Below are positions 43,564 to 53,807 of a stretch of 64,000 bases of DNA, one piece after another. Origin of the DNA: Bacillus sp. Y1 (GTDB lineage: Bacteria; Bacillota; Bacilli; Bacillales; Cytobacillaceae); contig NZ_CP030028.1 of the NCBI RefSeq assembly GCF_003586445.1, positions 3,424,501-3,488,500 on the forward strand, written 5' to 3'. The notes below the pieces were generated by a model, which was not told the origin of the DNA, made no database searches, and saw only the letters and a program-made list of their open reading frames with translations. Within the stretch, counting starts at the first letter, position 1. Each line of letters starts with the position of its first letter. Position numbers and translations under genes: made by a program.

Positions 43564-45081
43564 TTATCTATCAGGATCTTGTGGATGTAAAATTTCTGGT
43601 CTCTTACTTTTTAAAGGAATTGGTGATCGAATTAATACATCTTTTAGTGCTTTTATATCAAAGGGGATGAACGGCCAAAGATATGGGACACCAAAAGATT
43701 TCATATTTGCGAGCAACAGAATTAGTAATACGGTACCTACCACAAACCCAATTGTATGAAATAGTGCTGTAAAAATTAGTAAGCACAGCCTCACTAATCT
43801 TGATGCTAAGCTTAACTCATAGCTTGGTGTTGCAAACGTTCCAAGCGCTGCAATAGAGAAGTATAATATGACTTCGTTACTTAATAATCCTACTTCGACA
43901 GCAACTTGTCCAATCATCAAGGCTGCAACAAGACCAAGTGCAGTTGCTAAAGCTGATGGAGTATGAATAGCTGCCATCCTTAGCACGTCGAGCCCAATCT
44001 CAATCAGCAGAAACTGTAAAAACAGTGGGATTTGCCCCATCTCATTGGGCCCAATAAAGGCAAGTGTTTTTGGCAACAATTCTTTATTCGTCGCTAATAA
44101 ATACCACATTGGCAACAAAAAGATAGAAGACCAAACCGCAATAAAACGTACTAATCTAAGATACGCACCAACAATGGGTTTGTTCCGATACTCCTCTGCA
44201 TGCTGTAGATGATGCCAAAAGGTAACCGGTGCAATGATCACACTCGGTGACCCATCAACGATAATACATACATGTCCTTCATATAAGTGTGTAGCAGCTG
44301 TATCCGGCCGTTCCGTATATCGAATAACAGGAAACGGGTTCCAATGTCTACCTGACAAATATTCCTCGATTGTTTTGTCTGCCATTGGTAAGCCGTCCGT
44401 ATCAATTTTTGATAGAGATTCTTTCAGTTGTTCAACCATATGAGGATCGGCAATATCTTCTATATAACTAATAACGATATCAGTCTTTGATCTTCTTCCG
44501 ACCTGCAAATATTCCATCCGTAATGTACGGTCTCTTACTCTTCTTCGGGTCAATGCTGTGTTAAAAACTAGTGTCTCAACAAAGCCATCTCTTGCTCCTC
44601 TAACCACCCTTTCAATATCCGGCTCTTGAGGGCCACGAACTGGGTAGGTTCTTGCGTCAATTAGAATGGCCGTTGGTATCCCATCTACAAGAAGAGCTGT
44701 AGGACCTGCTAATACGGTGTCAACAACCTTATCCAAATCGTCGGTAGTTTCTACTTCGACATAAGGAATATACGTTTTTAGCAACGCACTCAGTGCATCA
44801 GGCTCAAGCTGCTCCTTCTTTAAATCTGCTAACAGCTTCATTAAATAGTGAAGAATATCATCTTTTACAAAGCCATCGACAAAATAAAACGCCATTCCTT
44901 TTTCAGCGTATTCTACATCTAACTGAATAACATCAAAGCTTTTATCAACACCAAGAGCATCCCTTAAATACCTTGTATTGGTATGTAGTTTTGAACTCAC
45001 CTTATGTTTTGCTGCTTCCATAGCGTCCACCTCGTTCAATTGAAGAGCTTGCTCCAAACATTTCCATGTATACTTCAACAT
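43564..45081 (-). CDS. GerA-family spore germination protein, SpoVAF-like
   Basis: 505 residues. A soluble N-terminal half with the family landmarks DVIQLDVEYAEKGMAFYFVDGF, ALLVDGIPTAILIDARTYPVRGPQEPD and RVVRGARDGFVETL, then about five membrane helices (SSIFLLPMWYLLA; ALGLVAALMIGQVAVE; LIFTALFHTIGFVVG) and a basic tail. This is the A-subunit architecture of germinant receptors; the sequence looks closer to SpoVAF. No B or C subunit accompanies it. SpoVAF-type proteins form an ion channel that amplifies germination. The start is the ATG ten bases after GGGGGG. Confidence 0.82.
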   Translation of the reverse strand: MLKYTWKCLEQALQLNEVDAMEAAKHKVSSKLHTNTRYLRDALGVDKSFDVIQLDVEYAEKGMAFYFVDGFVKDDILHYLMKLLADLKKEQLEPDALSALLKTYIPYVEVETTDDLDKVVDTVLAGPTALLVDGIPTAILIDARTYPVRGPQEPDIERVVRGARDGFVETLVFNTALTRRRVRDRTLRMEYLQVGRRSKTDIVISYIEDIADPHMVEQLKESLSKIDTDGLPMADKTIEEYLSGRHWNPFPVIRYTERPDTAATHLYEGHVCIIVDGSPSVIIAPVTFWHHLQHAEEYRNKPIVGAYLRLVRFIAVWSSIFLLPMWYLLATNKELLPKTLAFIGPNEMGQIPLFLQFLLIEIGLDVLRMAAIHTPSALATALGLVAALMIGQVAVEVGLLSNEVILYFSIAALGTFATPSYELSLASRLVRLCLLIFTALFHTIGFVVGTVLLILLLANMKSFGVPYLWPFIPFDIKALKDVLIRSPIPLKSKRPEILHPQDPDR

Positions 45082-45118
45082 CTTAGACATACCCCCCAAA
45101 AAACATACTCTTCAATTG

Positions 45119-45148
45119 AAAAAGGTGATGCTAAAAAACATCACCTGG
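45119..45148 (-). terminator. Terminator of gluP
   Basis: AGGTGATG (45123-45130) / CATCACCT (45139-45146) with TTTTTC following on the reverse strand, 13 bp after the gluP stop. Confidence 0.8.
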
Positions 45149-45160
45149 AGGAAAATGGAT

Positions 45161-46681
45161 TTATTCTTGTAATTTTTCTATAAAACTTTGATACTCCTCT
45201 TGATCGGGAGCAAGTTCTGCTGCTTTTTGTGCATATGTTAGTGACTCTTCTTTGTTTCCTAATTCATAATAAATGAGGGAAAGATTATAGTATGCCTCAT
45301 GAAAGTACGGATCCAGTTCAATTGCTCTTTGCAAATGATTTTCCGCAGAAGATAGATCAGTTCGTTTAATCTCAACATAAGAAAGCTGAAAAAATAATTC
45401 TGCAGAGGACTGATGAGTTTGAATGGCATTTGTCAATAAACGATATGCTTTATCATAGTTCTCATCTTGAAGGTACACCTGAGACAAGACCATCACCGAT
45501 TGTGTATCTGTAATTTTTTCTGGATTTGCGTAACCATACCATAACACACTACCCATCGCTGCTAGAGTAAGGAATAAAAACAATAGTTGTTGTACCCATT
45601 TTTTTTGTTTAGGAAAATGGACAATCGCTGTGGCTAGAAATCCTCCTACAAGACCACCAAGATGACCCGCGTTATCAATTCCCGGGATCGTAAAACCAAG
45701 AGACAGGTTGATGGCAATGACAACAAGAACATTAAAGCCCATTGTCCGAAAGAAAAGGGAACGATAGTTAAGCCCAAAGTATAGAAGAGCTCCAAAGCAA
45801 CCAAAGATTGCACCACTTGCACCAGCCGAAAGACTTGTAGTGAATAAAAAACTTGCCAGTGAGCCGCTAAACCCAGCGACCAAATATATAAAAAGAAATC
45901 TCATTCGTCCATATATTCTTTCAATCGTAGGGCCAAGATAATACAAAGCCAATGTATTCATAAATAAATGGAAAAATCCGATATGAAGTAGGATGGGTGT
46001 TAAAAACCTCCACCATTCTCCCTCTAAAATAAGCGGATTGAACTTCGCGCCATACTTAATGAGTGTGGCCGTATTTGTGCTTCCACCTTTCCATTCAAGA
46101 AAAAGGAAGGCGATGATTTGAAGGACTATGAAGACATATGTAAAAAAGGGTTTTCCATTTTCAAACAAGGACTTTTCAATTTTTATGCGTTCTATAGCTG
46201 TTTCTAACGTAGCATTTTTTAAGAGCTCGATTTCATTTAGAGAGTATTCCTCCTTGCTCTCAAGTGGTATCTCTTCACTGAATACATGTTCTAATTCAGA
46301 TATTTCCTTAATATATGTGTCCCGTGTAATCACCTTTGTGGTGACATTTGTTTTCAGAATCTTTTTTTCGGAAAGTAGAAAATCATAGTCATCGACCGGT
46401 GGATAGGCTGACACATATATATTTAATACGTTTGCCTCGCCGCGAATCAATTGACGCCGGATTGCTTCACCATTGTTTCCACTATTCTCAATATCCCGAG
46501 CAAGCCAATTGCTCCAGTCTAAGTCTATCCGCCTGAGACGAATAATTGGTACTTGTTTGTTTTCTACTTTTTCAAACCACAATTCCTCTTGCGAAGGAGA
46601 GGTCCTTAACAGTCGATACTCCTTTTTATGAATAAGAAAATGTGCAAGCTTCCAAAATAAATAATCTTCTAATTTATTCAA
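45161..46681 (-). CDS. gluP: Rhomboid intramembrane protease GluP (YqgP) with TPR tail
   Basis: 506 residues (B. subtilis 507). A cytosolic N-terminal domain to about 170, then seven membrane helices with the catalytic serine in LSAGASGAIFG and histidine in DNAGHLGGLVGG, and the HLFMNTLALYYLG motif. C-terminal TPR repeats follow (YLQDENYDKAYRLL; AIELDPYFHEAYYNLSLIYY). It cleaves membrane proteins; in B. subtilis it helps degrade the magnesium transporter MgtE. The TTG start follows AGAGGGGGAAGC; an ATG nine codons earlier lacks a site. Confidence 0.93.
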   Translation of the reverse strand: MNKLEDYLFWKLAHFLIHKKEYRLLRTSPSQEELWFEKVENKQVPIIRLRRIDLDWSNWLARDIENSGNNGEAIRRQLIRGEANVLNIYVSAYPPVDDYDFLLSEKKILKTNVTTKVITRDTYIKEISELEHVFSEEIPLESKEEYSLNEIELLKNATLETAIERIKIEKSLFENGKPFFTYVFIVLQIIAFLFLEWKGGSTNTATLIKYGAKFNPLILEGEWWRFLTPILLHIGFFHLFMNTLALYYLGPTIERIYGRMRFLFIYLVAGFSGSLASFLFTTSLSAGASGAIFGCFGALLYFGLNYRSLFFRTMGFNVLVVIAINLSLGFTIPGIDNAGHLGGLVGGFLATAIVHFPKQKKWVQQLLFLFLTLAAMGSVLWYGYANPEKITDTQSVMVLSQVYLQDENYDKAYRLLTNAIQTHQSSAELFFQLSYVEIKRTDLSSAENHLQRAIELDPYFHEAYYNLSLIYYELGNKEESLTYAQKAAELAPDQEEYQSFIEKLQE

Positions 46682-46786
46682 GCTTCCCCCTCTTTCCTTT
46701 ACAAACATTTACTCACATTATATACGAGATTAGTTCCTAATAAAAAAGTTTTGAGTTTGGTACTTTCATAAATGTTAAACGCACAT

Positions 46787-46820
46787 AAAAAAGACCAAAG
46801 TACGAAAACTTTGGTCTTTC
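46787..46820 (-). terminator. Terminator hairpin after the 63-aa gene
   Basis: AAAGACCAAAGT / ACTTTGGTCTTT with flanking A/T runs, just after the stop of the small gene. Confidence 0.85.
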
Positions 46821-46823
46821 TTA

Positions 46824-47015
46824 TTAATAGGCAGGACGTCCTGAGAATACCGTTTTTGTCATTAGATTTCGAACAAATGGTACATTCATTAAGGAACTAA
46901 CAACAATTCTTCTTATCATTGGACTACCGAGTACGATATTAACCAATCGAAAACGATTCTTATAGGCATAATATCCACCAATACCAACTAATACCATGGA
47001 AAATAAACGTGACAT
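46824..47015 (-). CDS. Small hydrophobic protein, possibly YqgO
   Basis: 63 residues beginning SRLFSMVLVGIGGYYAYKNRF, one membrane-leaning helix, then a stretch rich in I/V/R (MIRRIVVSSLMNVPFVRN). AGGAGG lies seven bases before the chosen ATG. Its place between gluP and the ldh/yqgN block corresponds to yqgO of B. subtilis, but I cannot confirm the family. Function is unknown. Confidence 0.65.
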   Translation of the reverse strand: MSRLFSMVLVGIGGYYAYKNRFRLVNIVLGSPMIRRIVVSSLMNVPFVRNLMTKTVFSGRPAY

Positions 47016-47077
47016 TTTCATCCCTCCTACCTATAGTTTGAAACGTCAAATTCATTTTTATCCATGACAAATGAAAA

Positions 47078-48046
<969 letters not shown>

Positions 48047-48090
48047 TTAGTTCATTACTTATGGTTTCCACATTACATTATTTTCATGAC

Positions 48091-48867
48091 CTAATACATT
48101 AACAATATCGCAACCGCAGGAGCAAAGCCAGACATAAAGTTAACAACGTCATTATTAAAGAATTTTCTTCCTCTAATTAAGGCTGTTTTTCTTTGACAAT
48201 GAACCATTTTCTCGGTTTCCACTCCACAACGTGAACACTTATACAATGCTTGTACATATGCACCAAGGAAAGTATCAATGACATTGCCGAGAAACCCAAA
48301 TAGGAAAATCACCCAAAATTCAGATATTTGTAAGTGAAATAGTACATAAGATGAATAGGCAATCACCATTGCACCTACTACCGCTGCCATTGTCCCTAAC
48401 AAACTGACCGCTCCCGACGTTCCTCTATCGACAACAGAGAATGTACGAACAGAGTAAGGGCGTCTTTTACTTAACGTCCCAATTTCCGATGCCCAAGTAT
48501 CAGAGTTAGAAGTAGCAATAAAAACACAAAAAGCTAAAATTAAACTATTGGTTTGAAAGAATCCATACAAAACACTTATTAGTGCCGCCATTCCACCATT
48601 TGCCAACACTTGTTGATAATCCCGCCTAGAACCCTTTGCATGCTTCTCCTCTACTACCATCTTGTCCTTCCTTTTGTATACAGACCAAAGACTTGAAGAA
48701 GCAAAAAATACCCCTAATAAAATCAATCCTTTTATCCCTAAGCCAAAGTAAATCAGTAACCCGACAAATACGGCTGAAACACTTCCTGACTTTGTCAAAA
48801 AGCGCAAGGCATACCCAAGAAGAGATGCCAAAATGATAAAGGAAGGTATTAGGATATATTCAATCAA
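48091..48867 (-). CDS. DUF92 family membrane protein
   Basis: 258 residues, about six helices. Family landmarks are SGSVSAVFVGLLIYFGLG, VLANGGMAALISVLYGF, SNSDTWASEIGTLSKRRP and the loop TFSVVDRGTSGAVSLLGT. Some DUF92 members are phytyl- or polyprenyl-phosphate kinases, so a CTP-dependent lipid kinase is possible. A cysteine pair CSRCG lies in a late loop. It overlaps yqgN by 8 bp. Confidence 0.85.
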   Translation of the reverse strand: MIEYILIPSFIILASLLGYALRFLTKSGSVSAVFVGLLIYFGLGIKGLILLGVFFASSSLWSVYKRKDKMVVEEKHAKGSRRDYQQVLANGGMAALISVLYGFFQTNSLILAFCVFIATSNSDTWASEIGTLSKRRPYSVRTFSVVDRGTSGAVSLLGTMAAVVGAMVIAYSSYVLFHLQISEFWVIFLFGFLGNVIDTFLGAYVQALYKCSRCGVETEKMVHCQRKTALIRGRKFFNNDVVNFMSGFAPAVAILLMY

Positions 48868-49426
48868 TACTAATAACCTCCTCTGGGGAAATAAGCTTTT
48901 TTACAGGAATATCATGTGGTTCTAACGGAAGAGAAGGTAAGATTTGTTCTGGAAAAGCCAAAGAGATGGTGTTACCTTCATATTCACTTAGAAAACGATC
49001 ATAATAACCACCACCGAAACCTATACGGTAGCCATTTGTTGTATACCCTAAGCCTGGGACAATAACTAAATCTATTTTATTTTTATGAACTTCAACCGTT
49101 TGACTGACAATTGGTTCTAGTAGACCAAAAAAGACGGATTCTAGTTGTTCAAAAGATTGAATAACATGAAAAGTCATTGTACGAGTCAGGTTGTGACACT
49201 TTGGAACAACAATCGTTTTCCCTGTTTGCCAGGCTTCACGAATGATGGGGTATGTATCTACTTCAGGTGTTCTTGAAATGGTGATTGCAATAGTAGTAGC
49301 GTCCTTCCACTCCTCTGTTTTGAATAAACGAGTAGCAATCTGAGTGGATTGGTTTTCATATTGTTGTTGCGGCTTTTGCTGAAGATCTTGTTGAAGGATG
49401 GAGCGAAGGGACCTTTTACTAGTCAA
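48860..49426 (-). CDS. yqgN: 5-formyltetrahydrofolate cyclo-ligase YqgN
   Basis: 188 residues. It converts 5-formyl-THF to 5,10-methenyl-THF with ATP. The signature LVIVPGLGYTTNGYRIGFGGGYYDRFL is spread near residues 115-150, with the phosphate-binding GGGYYDR. The start is TTG, eight bases after AGGAGG; an ATG fourteen codons earlier has no ribosome site. It is coupled to the DUF92 gene by an 8-bp overlap. Confidence 0.93.
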   Translation of the reverse strand: MTSKRSLRSILQQDLQQKPQQQYENQSTQIATRLFKTEEWKDATTIAITISRTPEVDTYPIIREAWQTGKTIVVPKCHNLTRTMTFHVIQSFEQLESVFFGLLEPIVSQTVEVHKNKIDLVIVPGLGYTTNGYRIGFGGGYYDRFLSEYEGNTISLAFPEQILPSLPLEPHDIPVKKLISPEEVISID

Positions 49427-49466
49427 TGAATTTCCTCCTGGTATCTGAATATTTGTTTGTAAACAC

Positions 49467-49499
49467 AAAAAAAAGCAGTGGGAATGACCCTACTGCTTA
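49467..49499 (-). terminator. Terminator of rpmG
   Basis: Reverse strand AGCAGT-AGGG...CCC-ACTGCT followed by eight T, overlapping the rpmG stop. Confidence 0.8.
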
Positions 49500-49646
49500 T
49501 TTTGTTTCACGGTGTAAAGTAACTCGCTTTAATCTTGGGCAATATTTTTTCAGCTCGATACGATCTGGGTTATTGCGCTTATTTTTTGTAGTGATATAGT
49601 TACGATCACCAGTTTCAGTGCAAGCTAATGTAATGTTCACACGCAT
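49497..49646 (-). CDS. rpmG: 50S ribosomal protein L33
   Basis: 49 residues: [18 protein letters not shown], then [18 protein letters not shown] and [10 protein letters not shown]. It is full length for L33. It has CTETGD and KKYCPR, with only one cysteine in each half, so the four-cysteine zinc site of the C+ form is incomplete and this is the zinc-independent (C-) type. A strong site GGAGGGATAAAT precedes the ATG. It is a ribosomal large-subunit component at the E site. Confidence 0.95.
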   Translation of the reverse strand: MRVNITLACTETGDRNYITTKNKRNNPDRIELKKYCPRLKRVTLHRETK

Positions 49647-49720
49647 ATTTATCCCTCCAAACTCTATCTGTTCAGACTTGTTCGTTATTTGTTCATACGA
49701 CTTTTCTATAATACCATTAT

Positions 49721-50350
49721 TTATTTTGAAATGCTAGTGTGTTTTTTTAAAATTGTATCATTAAGATGTAGAAGCAAATTTTTCTCAGTTCCTTGAATAA
49801 CCCATGCGGTGCCTTTTTTAAAAGTTTGAGCAGGAATGGTTAAATCGAGTGTAAAGATGCTTGCAGCAGCTCCCTTTCCCATCGGTTGATATTTCAATAT
49901 GCCTTTTGTTTGATCTGCCCATATTTGTTCAGTAGGAATATTCCAAAGAGGCTGAACGGTTTGCTGAATTGTTCCTTCTTCAGACCGACCATTTACTAGA
50001 AACATTTTTTCACCTGAATGATGAAAAATTACTTTTTCAAGGGGCGATACAAACGAGAGGTGCTCGGTCGCTACTTCGTGGTGACGGCTCATAAAGACTA
50101 GCTTCATGTTCTTTTCCACTTCGTTATGATTTCTGACATAAACTTGGAACAAACGAACTTTTGAATGGATACTTTCTTCTTTAACATGAATGGAAATCGA
50201 CTCTGAAGAAATTAATTTTTCATGCCCATTTGAAATCCAGTGCATATTCCCACCTATCCAAATACCAGGAATAGTTGAAAACTGTTTTCTCATATTAGGA
50301 GTGTGCTCAACTGAATCCTTTTCCATTGACAAATACGTATTTGTTATCAT
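49721..50350 (-). CDS. Protein of unknown function in glycan cluster
   Basis: 209 residues and soluble, with no signal peptide. It contains beta-rich segments [49 protein letters not shown] and [21 protein letters not shown] do not recognise the family. It starts after AAGGGGTGTAAA, one base after the stop of the nucleotidyltransferase gene, and is last in the four-gene unit, so it probably acts with those enzymes. Confidence 0.75.
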   Translation of the reverse strand: MITNTYLSMEKDSVEHTPNMRKQFSTIPGIWIGGNMHWISNGHEKLISSESISIHVKEESIHSKVRLFQVYVRNHNEVEKNMKLVFMSRHHEVATEHLSFVSPLEKVIFHHSGEKMFLVNGRSEEGTIQQTVQPLWNIPTEQIWADQTKGILKYQPMGKGAAASIFTLDLTIPAQTFKKGTAWVIQGTEKNLLLHLNDTILKKHTSISK

Positions 50351-50351
50351 T

Positions 50352-51794
50352 TTACACCCCTTGATAGATCGTTATTTGGTTACGGCATTCATAAGCCATT
50401 GCTCTAGCAACTTCGATACTCTCCGCATGTGTATAGATGGTAATATACTCTTCCATTTCGAACGGAAAAATATATACCCAACGATTATCACTCAAGTGGA
50501 GCTTGATTCCTTCTTTTATGTTTATATCCTTTGTCTTTTCAAGCATACTCTCAATGAGTATTCTAACCATTTTACTTTTTAAATTTGATGGACAGTGAAT
50601 TTTTGTTACCGTCACTATTGCATCAAATGGAATTTTAGATTCAAGTTTCTCCATACTGTATTCACTACCGGGATGATCCTCTTGCTCATAGGTGGGTCCA
50701 CTTTCAAAAAAATCCACAGGTTTAGAAGCGACACTTCTACTTATTTTACTCTGTATCTCTTTCTTTCCAAAAACCAACATATTATCCACCATACTTGCTC
50801 CCTCTTCAACCACAACCAATGAAGCAATGACACAATTTACAATGTGTGAATCCTTTTTTATTTGAACTCCGTCCCATAGAATAGAATCTTCAATAAAACA
50901 GTCACTCTCAATTACACAATTATTACCGATGACGGTGTTGGCACCGATGATCGTATTTGAACTAAGTTGAGAACCTTCACCAATAAGAACCGGACCTTCA
51001 ATTCTACACAATGGATCAATCTCACAGTTCGGACCAACCCACACACCCTTTTTAATCTCCTTGTATCCTCTTTTTTCTTCCCATCCCAAGAAGGGTGACA
51101 AGTAATCTCGATGAACTTGGTGGTATGTATGAATCTGACCAATATCAATCCAATAGCCCTCCAAACTAAAGCTGTAAAGAGCAACATTCTTCTGTAGTAG
51201 TAAAGGAAATAAATCATGGCTAAAATCGAATGGACGGTCGCTTGGAATATAGTTTAATATGGATGGTTCAATAATATAAATTCCTGTATTAATTTGATCA
51301 CTAAAGATTAAGTGCTGTGGTGGCTTTTCTAAAAAGCAACGAACTTTTCCTTTCTTATCTTTAATGACTATCCCATAATGCTCTGGGTGTGCTATCGAGG
51401 TTGTTATTACCGTAAGGTCACTTCTTGACTCAAAATGGAATGTAACAGCCTTTTGAAGATCAAATTGATTAACTACATCTGAAGATATCACAATAAATGT
51501 TCCATCAATAAACTCCTTTAAAGCTTGAAGACCACCTGCGGTACCCATTGGGTTTGTCTCATAAAAATAAACAAGCTTTACTCCATATTTGCTCCCGTCA
51601 CCACAATGTTTTTGTATTTTCGTCGCTAGATGATGGATTGTTATGGCTATTTCAGTTACCCCCTGTGATTTTAACCATGAGATACAAAGATCAATTACAG
51701 GAATATTCATAATGGGTACGAGAGGTTTAGGAGTTAATAATGTAAGTGGCGACATCCGGGACCCTTTCCCACCAGCCAAAATCACGCCCTTCAT
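50352..51794 (-). CDS. Sugar nucleotidyltransferase with hexapeptide repeats and partial phosphomannomutase tail
   Basis: 480 residues. Residues 1-235 are an NTP-transferase domain (GVILAGGKGSRMSPLTLLTPKPLVPI; NTGIYIIEPSIL; EGYWIDIGQIHTYHQ). About 250-345 are left-handed beta-helix hexapeptides (VLIGEGSQLSSNTIIGANTVIG). About 387-478 resemble domain IV of phosphomannomutases (IHCPSNLKSKMVRILIES; EGIKLHLSDNRWVYIFP). The catalytic PMM domains I-III are absent, and the phosphate-binding loop is degenerate (FPFEMEE). It likely makes an NDP-sugar (GDP-mannose or similar) for the GT4 enzyme next to it. Confidence 0.85.
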   Translation of the reverse strand: MKGVILAGGKGSRMSPLTLLTPKPLVPIMNIPVIDLCISWLKSQGVTEIAITIHHLATKIQKHCGDGSKYGVKLVYFYETNPMGTAGGLQALKEFIDGTFIVISSDVVNQFDLQKAVTFHFESRSDLTVITTSIAHPEHYGIVIKDKKGKVRCFLEKPPQHLIFSDQINTGIYIIEPSILNYIPSDRPFDFSHDLFPLLLQKNVALYSFSLEGYWIDIGQIHTYHQVHRDYLSPFLGWEEKRGYKEIKKGVWVGPNCEIDPLCRIEGPVLIGEGSQLSSNTIIGANTVIGNNCVIESDCFIEDSILWDGVQIKKDSHIVNCVIASLVVVEEGASMVDNMLVFGKKEIQSKISRSVASKPVDFFESGPTYEQEDHPGSEYSMEKLESKIPFDAIVTVTKIHCPSNLKSKMVRILIESMLEKTKDINIKEGIKLHLSDNRWVYIFPFEMEEYITIYTHAESIEVARAMAYECRNQITIYQGV

Positions 51795-51834
51795 TCTTAT
51801 CTCTCCCCTACATCCTTTGTTTGTGCGAACTTAG

Positions 51835-53028
51835 TTATAACCTAATCTGCAAAACTGTTTCTTCAAAAACTCGGTGTGTATCCTCCGCAATTCTTTTCCA
51901 GCTATACATAGCCTCAACCATTCTTTTCCCACTCTCACCTAATTGAATAGCAAGTTCTTCATTGTCTAAAAGAATCGTTGCCTGCTCAATAAAACTCTTT
52001 GGATTATTGCTGCTCATTAATAAACCCGTGTTTAGATGATGAATAATGCTCTTTAGACCTCCAACATTTGATACAATCGTTGGTTTCGAATAGGCCATAG
52101 CTTCTAGCGCAACAATCCCAAAAGGCTCATACAAACTTGGAAACACAGCTAAATAACATTGCTTAAAAAGGGCTTCTCTCTCAGCATCTGTAACAAATCC
52201 AATAAAATGAATATTTTTCAGCCCGAGCATTTCCACTCGATGTCTAAACTCTTGGAGCATCGGACCTTTCCCAGCAATAATAAAGTAAACATCAGGTCGA
52301 CTTCTTTCCATTTCTTTCGCTGCCTCAATAAGAGTATGGAAACCCTTTTCCTTTACCATCCTACCAATTGAAAACACCATTTTTTTCTCTAAATGGATAG
52401 GGAATTTTCCCAATACTTCTTTACTATAAATAATGTTGGCAATGCTTGTATCTATTCCATTGGGAATCATGACAATTTTATGGGGCTCTATATCAAAAAT
52501 GTGAAGTACTTCTTCTTTCATAGATGTACTGCAAATAATGACTTTATCTGAATGATGAATGAGCTCTTTCTCTTGTTCATAAATTTTCTTTTGCATTTCA
52601 GTATATATGCCTTCGTTCCTACCATGTTCAGTAGCGTGAATTGTAGTAACTAAAGGTAATTTTCGTTTTTCTTTCAATGTCACCGCAGCAGCACCTACGA
52701 GCCAATCATGAGCATGAATCAAAGCATATTCATGTTCTTCCATAAGATCCATAGCTTGATGAATAATTGCTAAGTTCAAACCACCGACCCAACGAATAAA
52801 ACTGGGGTCTCCCTCATTTAAGGGAACCACTCTAAAAATTTCTATATTTCCTATTCTTTCATACATAGGAAGCTCCTCAATCCAAGTCGTTATGATATGG
52901 ATCTTATAGCCAATTGAGGTTAATGCTTTAGCTAATCCTTCCACATGTCTGGACAAGCCTCCAACAACATTAGGAGGGTACTCCCATGAAAGCATAAGAA
53001 TTTTCTTATTGTTCACGTTCCCACTCAC
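51835..53028 (-). CDS. GT4-family glycosyltransferase, glycogen-synthase-like (YqgM position)
   Basis: 397 residues with a GT-B fold. N-terminal ILMLSWEYPPNVVGGLSRHVEGLAKAL is typical of starch/glycogen-synthase-like GT4 enzymes; C-terminal FSIGRMVKEKGFHTLIEAAK and YEPFGIVALEAMAYSKP hold the donor-binding EX7E motif. B. subtilis has the glycosyltransferase yqgM in this position. The 5' end overlaps the DUF4912 gene by 23 bp. The GTG start is uncertain; a GTG four codons later is possible. Confidence 0.88.
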   Translation of the reverse strand: MSGNVNNKKILMLSWEYPPNVVGGLSRHVEGLAKALTSIGYKIHIITTWIEELPMYERIGNIEIFRVVPLNEGDPSFIRWVGGLNLAIIHQAMDLMEEHEYALIHAHDWLVGAAAVTLKEKRKLPLVTTIHATEHGRNEGIYTEMQKKIYEQEKELIHHSDKVIICSTSMKEEVLHIFDIEPHKIVMIPNGIDTSIANIIYSKEVLGKFPIHLEKKMVFSIGRMVKEKGFHTLIEAAKEMERSRPDVYFIIAGKGPMLQEFRHRVEMLGLKNIHFIGFVTDAEREALFKQCYLAVFPSLYEPFGIVALEAMAYSKPTIVSNVGGLKSIIHHLNTGLLMSSNNPKSFIEQATILLDNEELAIQLGESGKRMVEAMYSWKRIAEDTHRVFEETVLQIRL

Positions 53029-53494
53029 TTTCCTTCACATTTTCATAGAAGCTGTATGTACTTACATATTCATTCCAGCCACGTGAATTTCTTACAATCA
53101 CATGAAGTGATTTTTGTTCTTCAATGAAATCAGTGTGTTCTATTTGAATAAACTCAGACCGATGAACTGGGAAGTATTGATCTTCAAAGAAAAACCCTAA
53201 TTCCAGCAAATATACCTTGTTATCCTTCAAACCTTTTAACGTCCAATAGTTTTGTTGTAGGGGAACTCTTATATCTAGGTAAGGACAAGTTGCCTCATTA
53301 TTAAGTAATTTCTTGGTCACGTCATACACTCTCACAATCTGACCTTCTATAGACTGTTTAAAAAAGCGTTGAATAACATCCTTTTTTAGCGGTGATGTAT
53401 ACCAACATACGAAAAGCTTGTCTTTAGTCATAAATTGAGTGTGTATCCCATCCTTTTCTTTTGTTTTAGCCAATGTATTGGAAATAAACGTCAT
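53006..53494 (-). CDS. DUF4912 domain protein
   Basis: 162 residues. LFVCWYTSPLKKDVIQRFF, IVRVYDVTK, YLDIRVPLQQNYWTLKGLKDNKVYLLELGF and VRNSRGWNEYV are the pattern of DUF4912, a family often encoded next to glycogen-type glycosyltransferases. Possible carbohydrate-binding role, not proven. The start is ATG after GAGGTGCATA. First gene of the four-gene cluster and coupled to the GT4 gene by overlap. Confidence 0.82.
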   Translation of the reverse strand: MTFISNTLAKTKEKDGIHTQFMTKDKLFVCWYTSPLKKDVIQRFFKQSIEGQIVRVYDVTKKLLNNEATCPYLDIRVPLQQNYWTLKGLKDNKVYLLELGFFFEDQYFPVHRSEFIQIEHTDFIEEQKSLHVIVRNSRGWNEYVSTYSFYENVKESEWEREQ

Positions 53495-53807
53495 TATGCA
53501 CCTCAAGAATTTAGAAATTAACAGTATATGTTTTCTTTCTTTAAAAATACCTATTTGTTAGTTTCATCGTAGCATTGATAGGTTTCTCTAACAATAAACA
53601 CATTTTGTCGTAATCTGCTTATCCCCGTCACACCTTCTTTATAGGAAGAATTATTTTTTTTATTTACAAGTCTTGTAAGAAAAACTAGTCATTTCGACCT
53701 TTTTTTCTCATTTCCCTCGACAAAACCCTCTTATCTTCTTACTTTGATTCGAAAATTGTCGTATATAGTGATACAATGTTTTTATTGATTTTTAAGAGGT
53801 GAAAGAA
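53495..53807. other. Divergent promoter region, DUF4912 cluster / yqzD-like
   Basis: 313 bp, AT-rich. On the reverse strand CATATACT (about 53528-53535) with a GGTATTT-like element 14 bp upstream weakly resembles a sigma-E promoter for the glycan cluster. On the forward strand TACAAT (53772-53777) could be a -10. Neither is convincing and nothing else was recognised. Confidence 0.35.
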
